NCBI RefSeq assembly: GCF_002887735.1
Contig: NZ_PKQP01000018.1
Coordinates: 1 to 35,422 of the forward strand
Direction of reading: 5' to 3'
DNA: 35,422 nucleotides
Source of the DNA: Stenotrophomonas bentonitica
GTDB lineage: Bacteria; Pseudomonadota; Gammaproteobacteria; Xanthomonadales; Xanthomonadaceae
The notes beneath the pieces are model-generated. The model saw nothing but the letters and a program-made list of their open reading frames with translations, was not told the DNA's origin and did not search any database. The position numbers and the translations under genes are program-made. Below are positions 25,626 to 34,241 of the stretch, piece after piece (the first letter of the stretch is position 1; each line of letters starts with the position of its first letter).

Positions 25626-28322
25626 TCAACCCGCGCGGGCGAGTTCCTCAGCCAAGAAGGGGGCGGTACGGCTTCTCTTCACGCGAGCGACCTGTTTTGG
25701 AGTTCCTGCCGCCACGATCTGCCCGCCCGCATCACCGGCACCTGGACCCACGTCGATTACCCAATCCGCCTGAGCAACGGCACGCATGTCGTGCTCAATC
25801 ATGACCACCGTATTGCCGGCATCAACGAGCCGCTGGAGCTGCACAAGCAGCCTATCCGCGTCCGAGGCATGGAGGCCCGTAGTGGGTTCATCCAGGACAT
25901 ACAGTGTCCGCCCGCGCTGGCTTCGTTGAAGCTCTGTGGCCAGCTTGATGCGCTGCGCTTCACCACCCGATAGCTCGGTAGCCGGCTGGCCCAGTCGAAG
26001 GTATCCAAGGCCAATCTCCTTCAGCAACTGAAGTGGGCGAGCGATCGCGTCCTCATCGCCAAAGAATTCACGTGCATCCTCGACAGTCATCCGCAGAACG
26101 TCTGCAATGTTCTTACCGTTCCAAAGCACCTTCAGCGTAGCTTCGTTGTATCGCGCACCGTGGCACGTTGGGCACGGTGCATAGACGCTAGGCATAAACA
26201 GCAGCTCGACGCTCACGAACCCCTCCCCTTCGCACGTCTCACAACGTCCCTTGGCCACGTTGAAGGAGAATCGACCTGCGTCGTAACGTCGACGCCGCGC
26301 ATCTGGTGTTGCGGCAAACAGCTTTCGAACATGATCGAAAAGGCCGGTGTAAGTCGCGAGATTCGATCGCGGCGTCCGTCCGATTGGCTTCTGATCAACC
26401 TGGACGAGACGCTGAATAGCATCGACATCTCCGCCGAGGTGTCCCCCTGTCGTCTCGATGACGGTTGGCCCGTCTGCTGCCCCCGTTTCCACCGCGTCGT
26501 CTTCAGGCTCGTGTCCAAGTTGAAGCATCATCAGCTCCGGCAACGCTTGGGCGACGAGGCTGGACTTGCCCGATCCCGAAATCCCGGTCACCGCGGTGAG
26601 GATGCCCAGAGGTATCTTCGCATCAATGCGCTTCAGGTTGTGACGCTGGATGCCCTGAAGTTCCAGCCAACCACTCGCTTGACGCTCTTGGCCACTAGGG
26701 GGCGGGACCTTGTCAAAGAGGTACAACGCGGTACGTGACTCGTCGATGTCACGAAGACCATCCGGCTCTCCGCTGTAGAGCACTTTGCCGCCCCGCTCTC
26801 CCGCCTCAGGCCCAACATCCACCAACCACTGGGCACGGCGCATCAGCTCCAGATCGTGCTCCACAACAAATACGGAATTACCACCGTCGCGGAGGCGGTC
26901 CAAGGCGTCATAGAGAGCCTGGCTGTCGGAGGGATGAAGACCTGCCGACGGCTCGTCCAACACGTACACCACGCCAAAGAGCAGCGAGCTCAACTGCGTG
27001 GCGAGTCTCAATCGCTGCAGCTCGCCAGCGGACAATGTCGGCGTAGCGCGATCCAAAGTTAGATAGCCAAGCCCAAGGCCACGCAACTGACTGATTCGGC
27101 TCATCACTCCACTAGCGAGGCGCTGCGCGGCCAGGCGCTTCTCCTCCGACAGCGCTGAGGTGCGGCGGACGTCAGGAGACACCGCGTGGACCGCCCGCCC
27201 ACTGGCCGCCCTATCGGCGCGATCACGACGGGTGGCTTCCTTGTTCGCCTTGCCCCCGCCAGCATGAGCACTGAAGTCTCCTTGAGAAATGGGCTCGAGC
27301 AGGGAAGCCAGTTGGTCAAGAGGCATCTGCATGAATTGACCAATGTCCACACCCGCAAATGTCACTGACAGCGACTCTGCCTTAAGGCGCTTGCCATGGC
27401 AGGTGGGACAAAGCTTACCCTCCATGTATCGCGATACGCGGCGCCTCATCAGGGCACTTTGCGTGTTAGCAAACGTGTGCAGGACATACCTACGGGCGCC
27501 AGTGAAGGTTCCCATGTAGCTCGGCTCAGTTTTACGCTTCAGGGCCGCACGCGTCTCCGCCGGCGTGAACCCAGCATAGACCGGCACAGTGGGCGACTCC
27601 TCGGTAAACAGAATCCAATCGCGGTCTTTCTTGGGAAGGTCCTTCCAAGGCCTATCAATGTCGTAGCCCAGCGTCACCAGAATGTCGCGAAGGTTCTGCC
27701 CGTGCCATGCAGGTGGCCACGAAGCAATGGCACGCTCACGGATGCTCAGCTTTGGATCCGGCACCATGAGGGCCTCTGTCACCTCGTACACATGGCCAAG
27801 GCCATGGCAGGTCGCGCATGCGCCCTGGGGAGTATTGGGTGAGAAGTCCTCGGCATAAAGCATAGGCTGATCAGCCGGATATGCTCCCGCGCGGGAATAC
27901 ATCATACGAATGAGGCTGGATAGCGTGGTGACGCTACCCACCGAAGATCGCGCATTGCTGGCACCACGCTGCTGCTGCAGCGCTACTGCCGGCGGGAGTC
28001 CATCGATGGAGTCAACATCAGGGACGCCTGCCTGATCGATTAGGCGTCGAGCATAGGGAGCAACGGACTCAAAGTACCTCCTTTGAGCTTCCGCATAGAT
28101 TGTCCCGAATGCAAGAGATGACTTCCCGGAACCGGATACACCGGAAAAGACGACCAGTGCGTTGCGAGGAATTGAGACATCAACGTCTCTAAGGTTGTTC
28201 TCACGCGCACCGCGCACCTCTACAAGGCCGCTTGCTGCGACACTGCAGGAAGCTTCACCGAATGTGGCGTTTGGCATGTGCATGTCTCTGTAGGTTGTAG
28301 ACGTTAAGTTCAGCTGGATCAC
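25626..28322 (-). CDS. UvrA-like ATPase (class II UvrA paralogue)
   Basis: An 898-residue (from the GTG) UvrA-family protein with two ABC cassettes: GVSGSGKSSL and, later, GISGSGKSSLV Walker A motifs; zinc-finger Cys pairs (CATCHGLG, CPTCHGKR, CETCEGEG, CPTCHGAR); signatures LSAGELQRLRL and LSGGEAQRIKL; and Walker B VLDEPSAGLH / VLDEPTTGLH. It is shorter than housekeeping UvrA (about 940), as class II forms without the full UvrB-binding region are. The GTG overlaps the rarA stop; ATGs at 28283 or 28277 are reasonable alternatives. It probably handles DNA adducts or crosslinks as the last gene of the frmB-ndh-rarA operon. Class II UvrAs are also linked to drug tolerance. Confidence 0.88.
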   Translation of the reverse strand: MIQLNLTSTTYRDMHMPNATFGEASCSVAASGLVEVRGARENNLRDVDVSIPRNALVVFSGVSGSGKSSLAFGTIYAEAQRRYFESVAPYARRLIDQAGVPDVDSIDGLPPAVALQQQRGASNARSSVGSVTTLSSLIRMMYSRAGAYPADQPMLYAEDFSPNTPQGACATCHGLGHVYEVTEALMVPDPKLSIRERAIASWPPAWHGQNLRDILVTLGYDIDRPWKDLPKKDRDWILFTEESPTVPVYAGFTPAETRAALKRKTEPSYMGTFTGARRYVLHTFANTQSALMRRRVSRYMEGKLCPTCHGKRLKAESLSVTFAGVDIGQFMQMPLDQLASLLEPISQGDFSAHAGGGKANKEATRRDRADRAASGRAVHAVSPDVRRTSALSEEKRLAAQRLASGVMSRISQLRGLGLGYLTLDRATPTLSAGELQRLRLATQLSSLLFGVVYVLDEPSAGLHPSDSQALYDALDRLRDGGNSVFVVEHDLELMRRAQWLVDVGPEAGERGGKVLYSGEPDGLRDIDESRTALYLFDKVPPPSGQERQASGWLELQGIQRHNLKRIDAKIPLGILTAVTGISGSGKSSLVAQALPELMMLQLGHEPEDDAVETGAADGPTVIETTGGHLGGDVDAIQRLVQVDQKPIGRTPRSNLATYTGLFDHVRKLFAATPDARRRRYDAGRFSFNVAKGRCETCEGEGFVSVELLFMPSVYAPCPTCHGARYNEATLKVLWNGKNIADVLRMTVEDAREFFGDEDAIARPLQLLKEIGLGYLRLGQPATELSGGEAQRIKLATELQRSQRGRTLYVLDEPTTGLHASDADRLLVQLQRLVDAGNTVVMIEHDMRAVAQADWVIDVGPGAGDAGGQIVAAGTPKQVARVKRSRTAPFLAEELARAG

Positions 28323-29647
28323 TGGCCCGAAGAGGGATCGGCTTCGGTTTGCGATGCCTCTTCATCCAAGGCTCGCTGCCATGCCTGTCTCTCAGCCAAG
28401 GCGCGCTCAGCTCCCCGATCAGTGGGCCGATACCAGTTCGGCCTCTCCACACCCTCCGGCAGGTACGTCTGTCCAGCTGCGTAGCCGTCTGGCTCATGAT
28501 GCGCGTAGCGATATGCTTGTCGATACCCCATCTGCCTCATAAGCTTCGCTGGAGCATTCCGAAGATGCATGGGAACTGGTAATGATCCGTGCTCCTTGAC
28601 GAAGGCCCTTGCTAGATCCCAAGCCGCATAGGACGCATTCGACTTGGGGGAGAGCGCCAGATAGGTCGCAGCCTGGGCCAAGACAATTTCACCTTCAGGA
28701 GAGCCAAGTCGCTCATACGCCTGCGCAGCGTGGATGGCCAAGTGCAGAGCGCCCGGATCAGCATTTCCGATATCTTCGCTTGCCATAACAATCATTCGAC
28801 GTGTGACCTGGCTCACGTCCCCGCCCCCATCCAGAATGCGCGCTAGCCAGTAGAGGGAGGCGTCGGGATCAGAGCCACGCAGTGATTTGTGAAACGCGGA
28901 GAGCTGCCAATAGAACTCGTCCCCGCCCTTATCGAATCGACGCAGTGACGGGCTGGTGGAGCGCTTGGCAAACTCAAGATCCACCTCTTCCACCCGCTTC
29001 TCAGAGGCCGCAGTTGAGACCTGCTCGAGAAGATTCAGGAATCTGCGGCCATCACCATCAGCGAAGCCCTTCAGCAGCTGCAATGCGGGATCGGAGAGGT
29101 CAACGCCTCGCAAGTGAGGTCTGGCGCGTTCGTAGAGCTTCTCAAGATCTGCGTCAGACAGAGGCTCAAGTGTGTACACCTGCGCGCGCGAAAGCAGCGC
29201 CGAGTTAACGGCCAGTCCTGGATGCTCTGTGGTGCCGCCCACCAGCGTGAGTAGCCCTGATTCAACGTGAGGTAGCAGCGCATCCTGCTGGGCCTTGTTG
29301 AACCGGTGAATTTCGTCGACGAAAAGTACCGTGGAGCGACCGCGGACGTCGAGTTCGGCCCGCGCATCATCAATGGCCTGCCTGATGTCCTTTACCCCGG
29401 CGAGTACGGCGGAGATCGCAATGAAGTGACTGTCAGTCACCATCGCTGCGAGGCGCCCCAGGGTGGTCTTACCGACGCCCGGGGGCCCCCACATGATGAA
29501 GGAGTGCAGACTTCTTGCTTCAAAGGCAAGACGCAAAGGCTTCCCCGGCCCCAGCAGGTGTTGCTGCCCAACGAACTCGTCGAGAGACTTCGGTCGTAGC
29601 AGTTCGGCCAGTGGTGCCCTTGGTTTCGCTGTGAATAGATCTGCCAA
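28319..29647 (-). CDS. RarA/MgsA-like replication-recombination AAA+ ATPase
   Basis: A 442-residue clamp-loader-like AAA+ protein: Walker A GPPGVGKTT (54-62), Walker B VLFVDEIHRF (107-116), and a C-terminal region (SPEGEIVLAQAATYLALSPKSNA, then MRQMGYRQAYRYAHHE) diagnostic of RarA. In the sensor-1 segment the usual TTENP reads TTEHP, so this is a divergent copy, and the chromosome probably has another rarA. It starts with TTG at 29647, supported by AAGGAGA five bases upstream. RarA acts at stalled forks; its position between an NDH-2-like gene and the uvrA paralogue suggests replication rescue at formaldehyde lesions. Confidence 0.88.
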   Translation of the reverse strand: MADLFTAKPRAPLAELLRPKSLDEFVGQQHLLGPGKPLRLAFEARSLHSFIMWGPPGVGKTTLGRLAAMVTDSHFIAISAVLAGVKDIRQAIDDARAELDVRGRSTVLFVDEIHRFNKAQQDALLPHVESGLLTLVGGTTEHPGLAVNSALLSRAQVYTLEPLSDADLEKLYERARPHLRGVDLSDPALQLLKGFADGDGRRFLNLLEQVSTAASEKRVEEVDLEFAKRSTSPSLRRFDKGGDEFYWQLSAFHKSLRGSDPDASLYWLARILDGGGDVSQVTRRMIVMASEDIGNADPGALHLAIHAAQAYERLGSPEGEIVLAQAATYLALSPKSNASYAAWDLARAFVKEHGSLPVPMHLRNAPAKLMRQMGYRQAYRYAHHEPDGYAAGQTYLPEGVERPNWYRPTDRGAERALAERQAWQRALDEEASQTEADPSSGQ

Positions 29648-29701
29648 GGTGTTCTCCTTCGGGAAGTCAGTTGCGAGTGTGCATTCAGAGCGTCTTGGCC
29701 C

Positions 29702-31006
29702 CTATTTCAGCTTCCCATCCAATGAGCCGCTTGTGGCATTGCTTGCTTTTTCACGGAGGATGATGCGAGCCCCTCTGTATCCAACGCTGTGATTCCATAC
29801 CCAGCTCATTGCGACGCTCAGGCGATTTCGCACTCCGATAAGGAAGTAGATGTGAGCGAGCTTCCAGATCCACCATGCGATTCCTCCGCTCAGCTTTAGC
29901 TTCCCCATATCGATTACTGCAAGGCTGCGTCCAATCGTGGCGAGGTTGCCCTGGTGCCGGTACTTGAATGCAGCGGTCCTCCGCGCCCCTGTTATCAGCC
30001 CTTCAATCTGGCCCGCGACGTACTTGCCTTGCTGCTTGGCCGCCGGCGCGATTCCAGGAACGGTCTTTCCGTCCGCAGTGGCTGATGAAGCAGTGTCCCC
30101 GATCACGAAAATGTTGGGGGAACCAGGCACCGTTAGATCAGGGCCGACGATTGCGCGCCCCGCCCGATCTGATTCGGTGTCGAGCCAACGTGCGGCTGGA
30201 GACGCCTGAACTCCCGCTGCCCAGACGATTGTGGATGCCGCCAGCTTCTTGCCATTGAGCATCACCCCATCAGAGGCGCACTCGGTGACAGGGGCCCCCA
30301 ACAAAACGGATACCCCAAGCTTCTCGAGGGCGCGCCTCGTGTACTCGGAGAGCTTTTCAGGAAAGACGGGGAGCAGCCGCGGACCCGCCTCAATGAGAAA
30401 TACCCGGGTTTTGCTGGGATCAACTGACCGAAAGTCATCCTGCAGCGTGCCACGCGCCAGCTCCGCGATGGTTCCGGCAAGCTCGACACCTGTAGGCCCA
30501 CCACCAATGATCACAAAGGTTTGAAGGGCCTCTCGAACCTCGGGATCATTGCAGAGCTCCGCTTGCTCGAACGCGCTCAAGATCCTGCCTCGAATGGTTG
30601 TTGCATCCTCCAGGCTCTTCAGGCCTGGAGCGTACTTCGACCATTCGTCATGCCCAAAGTAGGCATGTGTTGCTCCCGTAGCGAGCACAAGGGTGTCGTA
30701 AGGGTATCGAGTGCCGTCCTGAAGGATCACTTGGCGGGCAGCTTTATCCACACCCTCGACCTCCGCCATGAGGGTTCTGACCTCCGGGCGGTCACGGAAC
30801 AGATAGCGGATCGGCCATGCGATCTCCGACGGTGACAGTGACGCACCAGCCACCTGGTAGAGCAGCGGCTGGAACAAGTGATAGTTCCGCCGGTCAATGA
30901 TTGTTACATCGACATCCACTCCTTCAAGGTGCGTGGCGGCCTCCAGTCCGCCGAAGCCCGCCCCAACGATCACAACTTGATGACGATTTCTGGAGGTCTT
31001 GATCAC
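29702..31006 (-). CDS. NDH-2-like NADH:quinone oxidoreductase
   Basis: A 434-residue type II NADH dehydrogenase-like flavoprotein: FAD motif VVIVGAGFGGLEAA, NAD motif FVIIGGGPTGVELAGTI, second FAD motif IFVIGDTASS, and a hydrophobic C-terminal patch (GIAWWIWKLAHIYFLIG) typical of membrane-attached NDH-2. It starts with GTG at 31006 after AAGGAG. It is adjacent to frmB (15 bp gap) in the same operon and could reoxidise NADH made by FrmA. It is a second NDH-2-like gene in this window, clearly different from that at 21204. Confidence 0.87.
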   Translation of the reverse strand: MIKTSRNRHQVVIVGAGFGGLEAATHLEGVDVDVTIIDRRNYHLFQPLLYQVAGASLSPSEIAWPIRYLFRDRPEVRTLMAEVEGVDKAARQVILQDGTRYPYDTLVLATGATHAYFGHDEWSKYAPGLKSLEDATTIRGRILSAFEQAELCNDPEVREALQTFVIIGGGPTGVELAGTIAELARGTLQDDFRSVDPSKTRVFLIEAGPRLLPVFPEKLSEYTRRALEKLGVSVLLGAPVTECASDGVMLNGKKLAASTIVWAAGVQASPAARWLDTESDRAGRAIVGPDLTVPGSPNIFVIGDTASSATADGKTVPGIAPAAKQQGKYVAGQIEGLITGARRTAAFKYRHQGNLATIGRSLAVIDMGKLKLSGGIAWWIWKLAHIYFLIGVRNRLSVAMSWVWNHSVGYRGARIILREKASNATSGSLDGKLK

Positions 31007-31021
31007 GGCAGCACTCCTTGG

Positions 31022-31852
31022 TTAGGTGTTCAGCGCCGATGCGTGGTGCTTGAGATGATCGGCAATGAAGCTGGAGATGAAGTAGTAGCTATGGTCGTAA
31101 CCATCGCGAAGGTTCAGCGAAAGCGGATGATTCACCTTGGCGCATGCATCTTGAAGCAGTTCGGGGCGGAGCTGATTCTGCAAGAAATCATCGCTGAGCC
31201 CTTGATCCACGAGCAGGGGCAGGCGCTCCTTTGCATCTGCAATCAGCTCCACGGCGTCATACTGCCGCCACTGCTCCTGATCTCCCCCCAAGTAGGCCGA
31301 AAACGCCTTCTGGCCCCAAGGAGCCTGGGTGGGTGCCACGATCGGAGAGAAGGCGGATACGCTGCGATAGCGACCTGGATTTCGCAAAGCGATGACCAAG
31401 GCACCGTGGCCGCCCATTGAGTGGCCGCTAATTGAGCGAGCCTGGCTAACAGGGAAGTTCTTCTCAACGAGAGCAGGCAGCTCACTTACAACGTAGTCAT
31501 ACATGCGGTAGTGGTCGGACCACGGTGCCTCGGTGGCATTGACGTAGAACCCCGCACCTTGGCCGAGATCGTAAGCTGGATCATCCGCGACGGACTCTCC
31601 GCGCGGACTTGTATCCGGAGCAACGATGGCAATGCCATGCTCAGCAGCGAGCTGCTGCACTGCAGACTTGGTGATGAAGTTCTGCTCTGTGCACGTCAGG
31701 CCAGAGAGCCAGTAGAGAACAGGTACCGGGCCGCTGGACGCCTGCGGAGGGAGATAGACTCCAAACTTCATGGTGCAACCAAGGCTGGATGATTCATGCT
31801 GGTAGACGTCCTGCCATCCACCGAAGCTTGCGTGACGCTCAATGCGTTCCAT
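31022..31852 (-). CDS. frmB: S-formylglutathione hydrolase
   Basis: FrmB hydrolyses S-formylglutathione to formate and glutathione, completing formaldehyde detoxification. The 276-residue protein has the nucleophile elbow GHSMGGHGAL (Ser145), acid candidate D221 or D222 (QGLSDDFL) and histidine H254 (GYDHSYYF). It also shows the family motif LSGLTCTEQNF. AGAGGA precedes the ATG. It is second in the DUF3422-frmB-ndh-rarA-uvrA operon, rather than beside frmA as is usual. Confidence 0.94.
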   Translation of the reverse strand: MERIERHASFGGWQDVYQHESSSLGCTMKFGVYLPPQASSGPVPVLYWLSGLTCTEQNFITKSAVQQLAAEHGIAIVAPDTSPRGESVADDPAYDLGQGAGFYVNATEAPWSDHYRMYDYVVSELPALVEKNFPVSQARSISGHSMGGHGALVIALRNPGRYRSVSAFSPIVAPTQAPWGQKAFSAYLGGDQEQWRQYDAVELIADAKERLPLLVDQGLSDDFLQNQLRPELLQDACAKVNHPLSLNLRDGYDHSYYFISSFIADHLKHHASALNT

Positions 31853-31920
31853 TGTTCTTTCCTCTGAGTTGAATTTGATAGGCCATCTATCGCGAATCGA
31901 ATGTGGCCTTAAGCGAGGCT

Positions 31921-33249
31921 TTAGGCCTTGTCCTCGACTGCCGAGTCACCGTGTGCATGCCTGATCCTTCGGACAATCCACCAAATCAGCAGCAATACAG
32001 CGGGAACCAAGATCGCAGTGACGGTTGCTGCGATGTCATGCGTCCCAGGCAAACCCTTGAGCAGGTATGCGAGAAGACTCACGACGTAGTACGAGATGGC
32101 GGCCACCGACAAACCTTCCACCGTCTGCTGCAGGCGCAGCTGAACCTTCGCCCGTTCATTCATGGACGCCAGTAGGTCGCGGTTCTGCCGCTCGAGCTCA
32201 ACATCAATCCACGACCGGAGGAGCGAGATCGAGCGCGTCAACTTGTCTGAGAGCTTCCCCTGTCGCTCCTTCACTGACTGGCAAGTTCGCATGGCCGGTG
32301 CAATCCTTCGATACAAGAAGTCCGCCCAGGTGCTATAGCCGGCAACTTGATCCTCCGCCAACGCATCCAGTCGCTCTTCAACAATTTCGTAGTAAGCCCG
32401 ACTTGCACCAAACCTATAGAGATTTGCCGCGGCGTCCGCCTCCAACTCTGCAGCCAGGCTGGTCAAATCCGAGAGGAGCACGTCACTGTCACGACGTCCG
32501 CCGGAGGCCCTGCGCATCTCTTCAGTAATTGCAGCCAGACGCGCCTCCATGCGACGAAGATTCGACGTCATGGAACGAGTCAGCGGTAGCGCTAGGAGGG
32601 CAAGCGTTCGGTATGTCTCGACCTCGAGCAGTCGTTGCGCCAGCGCTCCTGCCCGCGCCGGAGTCAGGTCGCGATCAAGGATGAGCATGTGGGTTAGCCC
32701 TTCCTCGTCTTGACGGAAGTCGGTCACAATGGCCGCGGCACCGTTCTCAACCAGCGAGTAGCAGCGGCTGACGGGATCAAAGCAATCTATTTCCTTCTCC
32801 GCCTCCGCGGTCCAAGGCAAAAGCCTGACGCTAACAGCCGAGATCACGGGTCCTGGCGGCTTGAATCCCTGTCTAAACGGGTTGTCCCCACAAGGCTCAC
32901 CTGTTTCTGAGCTCAGTGGTGCGCTCCAGAGGTAGGAAGAGAACTCAGTGTGCTTCTCGCAGTGCAGATCACCCTCATTCCACGTAAGCGCGTGATGAGG
33001 TGTGGTGTGATCCTCGACTGCAGCCCCCATACGACCTGAAAGATCGTCGATCGCGGCACGATCTCGACTCATGTCCCCTTCTGTCATGAAGGAGAGCTGG
33101 AGAAGGCTTCGCGGAGACTGGGTGAGAAGGTGCGGTCGCGCATGGACTTCCTCAACGGCGGCGCGGCGGTCCGCGTGCGCCGGCATCCCATATACGTAGC
33201 CTTCTGCTGGCGTGCCTGCAGCTTGGCTCAGGCCGGATGGGTCATTCAT
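31921..33249 (-). CDS. DUF3422 family membrane protein
   Basis: A protein of about 442 residues matching the DUF3422 pattern: AHADRRAAVEEVHARPHL at the N-terminus, then a helical/coiled body, and near the C-terminus two membrane segments (AAISYYVVSLLAYLL and AILVPAVLLLIWWIV). The ATG at 33249 is preferred over the TTG at 33261, since GAGG sits seven bases before it. DUF3422 function is unknown; members frequently occur next to formaldehyde or glutathione genes. It is the first gene of the minus-strand operon leading to frmB. Confidence 0.85.
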   Translation of the reverse strand: MNDPSGLSQAAGTPAEGYVYGMPAHADRRAAVEEVHARPHLLTQSPRSLLQLSFMTEGDMSRDRAAIDDLSGRMGAAVEDHTTPHHALTWNEGDLHCEKHTEFSSYLWSAPLSSETGEPCGDNPFRQGFKPPGPVISAVSVRLLPWTAEAEKEIDCFDPVSRCYSLVENGAAAIVTDFRQDEEGLTHMLILDRDLTPARAGALAQRLLEVETYRTLALLALPLTRSMTSNLRRMEARLAAITEEMRRASGGRRDSDVLLSDLTSLAAELEADAAANLYRFGASRAYYEIVEERLDALAEDQVAGYSTWADFLYRRIAPAMRTCQSVKERQGKLSDKLTRSISLLRSWIDVELERQNRDLLASMNERAKVQLRLQQTVEGLSVAAISYYVVSLLAYLLKGLPGTHDIAATVTAILVPAVLLLIWWIVRRIRHAHGDSAVEDKA

Positions 33250-33752
33250 ACATAGCCTCAAGAATGGATGATCTTCTAAACACCGCTCACGGGAGGTCTA
33301 TCACTTGCTTGTGCGATAGCTCAGCGAAAGGTCGTGTGGTGGAGCCGGCTCTGGTGTAGGGCGGTAGTGGGAACCACAACAAGCTGGGAGGACAGCACCG
33401 CATAGATCGCAGGCCCTTGCTCTCCCACCTTCCAGCCAGGCGCGGACCGCATGGGAGTCGCAACGAGGCTGGAAGCTCACTTCAAAGGGCCTCCCATGAC
33501 TCAGTCAGATGCCGAAGGCAACGATGCCGACAGAGATTGCCCGCTCCAAGAAATACAGACAGGCGCAACTCGACTGACATCATCCAGCATGCCTTGGAGC
33601 CTCCTGGAAAGGCCTCAACGTCCTAGTCGTGACGCCCTAACCCACGAAGGGGTTAGGAATGGCGGGTTCTACTTGGAAATGAAGTAGTTCGGACACCCAT
33701 AGATTGCCTCCTCTACTTAGTACTAGCGCCATCAAGCAATGTCGCGAACTGA
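33250..33752. other. Gap between frmR and DUF3422 gene
   Basis: About 500 bases without a supported gene. It holds the presumed DUF3422 promoter and a hairpin CCTAACCC/GGGTTAGG (33636-33643 and 33650-33657), with a short loop, behind frmR. A short palindrome GAGCCGGCTC is at 33342-33351. No copy of the frmR operator half-sites was found here by eye, so how the operon is controlled is unclear. Open plus-strand frames of 69-78 codons look unreal. Confidence 0.4.
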
Positions 33753-34028
33753 CTAACGGAGATAGGAGCGGACAATAGAGATGGTCTCGTCAATCGACTT
33801 CCTTTGAGAGTCGGTGTGGGTGTCGCTATGCGGGAACTCTTCACGCAGATAGCTCTCCAGAACCGTCGCCATCAAACCATTGACCGCCCCGCGCACAGCA
33901 GCAAGCTGCTGAAGTACTGCAGCACATTCCGCCCCGCTCTCCAGAGCCTGCTCCAATGCAGCCACCTGTCCGCTGATCCGACGTACGCGGGTAAGGGCCT
34001 GCTTTTTCTCCCGAGGGCTGTGAGGCAT
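33753..34028 (-). CDS. frmR: Formaldehyde-sensing repressor FrmR
   Basis: A 91-residue CsoR/RcnR-family repressor. The N-terminus MPHSPREKK and C35 (GAECAAVLQQ) match the formaldehyde-sensing pair Pro2 and Cys35 of FrmR; LTRVRRISGQ and VRGAVNGLMATVLES are family signatures. The expected His60 is Tyr here (ESYLREE), while Glu64 is kept. It starts at the ATG at 34028; a longer frame reaches 34085 but overlaps the operator. Formaldehyde crosslinks Pro2 and Cys35, releasing DNA. A palindromic operator lies just upstream. Confidence 0.93.
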   Translation of the reverse strand: MPHSPREKKQALTRVRRISGQVAALEQALESGAECAAVLQQLAAVRGAVNGLMATVLESYLREEFPHSDTHTDSQRKSIDETISIVRSYLR

Positions 34029-34059
34029 TGCGCACCTGTCCGTATCACATGAGGGAACG

Positions 34060-34081
34060 ATACTATACTCCCCGATAGTAT
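34060..34081. promoter_or_regulatory. FrmR-type operator upstream of frmR
   Basis: ATACTAT (34060-34066), 8-bp spacer ACTCCCCG, ATAGTAT (34075-34081): a perfect 7-bp-arm palindrome around a C-rich core, in the style of RcnR/FrmR operators. It lies 31 bp before the frmR ATG, the autoregulatory position. Confidence 0.8.
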
Positions 34082-34192
34082 GCAAGCTAGCAATCTGCGA
34101 GGGTCTTTAACTCCGTCAACTGAGTCTGCGCCTGATTTCGAGCCGCCGCCAGAGGCCAGTGACAGACCCCTCCCGCCCCACCCCCACACCAC

Positions 34193-34216
34193 AAAAGGCG
34201 GGCTCCTGTAGGAGCC
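34193..34216 (-). terminator. Rho-independent-like terminator behind uvrB-like gene
   Basis: On the minus strand GGCTCCT-AC-AGGAGCC (34216-34201) is a 7-bp perfect stem, extendable by flanking GCG pairs, followed by CGCC and TTTT (34193-34196). It sits just after the uvrB-like stop and before the frmR operator, so it separates the two units. The GGCTCCT...AGGAGCC motif is also a common dispersed repeat in such genomes. Confidence 0.6.
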
Positions 34217-34223
34217 ACGCCCC

Positions 34224-34241
34224 ACCACTCGAAAGAGTGGT
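34224..34241 (-). terminator. Small GAAA-loop hairpin at uvrB-like stop codon
   Basis: ACCACTC and GAGTGGT pair around GAAA (34224-34230 and 34235-34241), 7-bp stem directly at the stop codon of the uvrB-like gene. Together with the neighbouring hairpin at 34201 it forms a tandem hairpin end. Confidence 0.4.

Noticed and set aside
33298..33319. CTATC/GATAG inverted repeat before DUF3422 as a second FrmR operator
   Set aside because: Arms do not match ATACTAT/ATAGTAT and the spacing is different.
33451..33687. Plus-strand 78-codon frame between frmR and DUF3422
   Set aside because: Low-complexity composition without motifs, and a hairpin at its 3' end; the opposing operon promoter is a better explanation.
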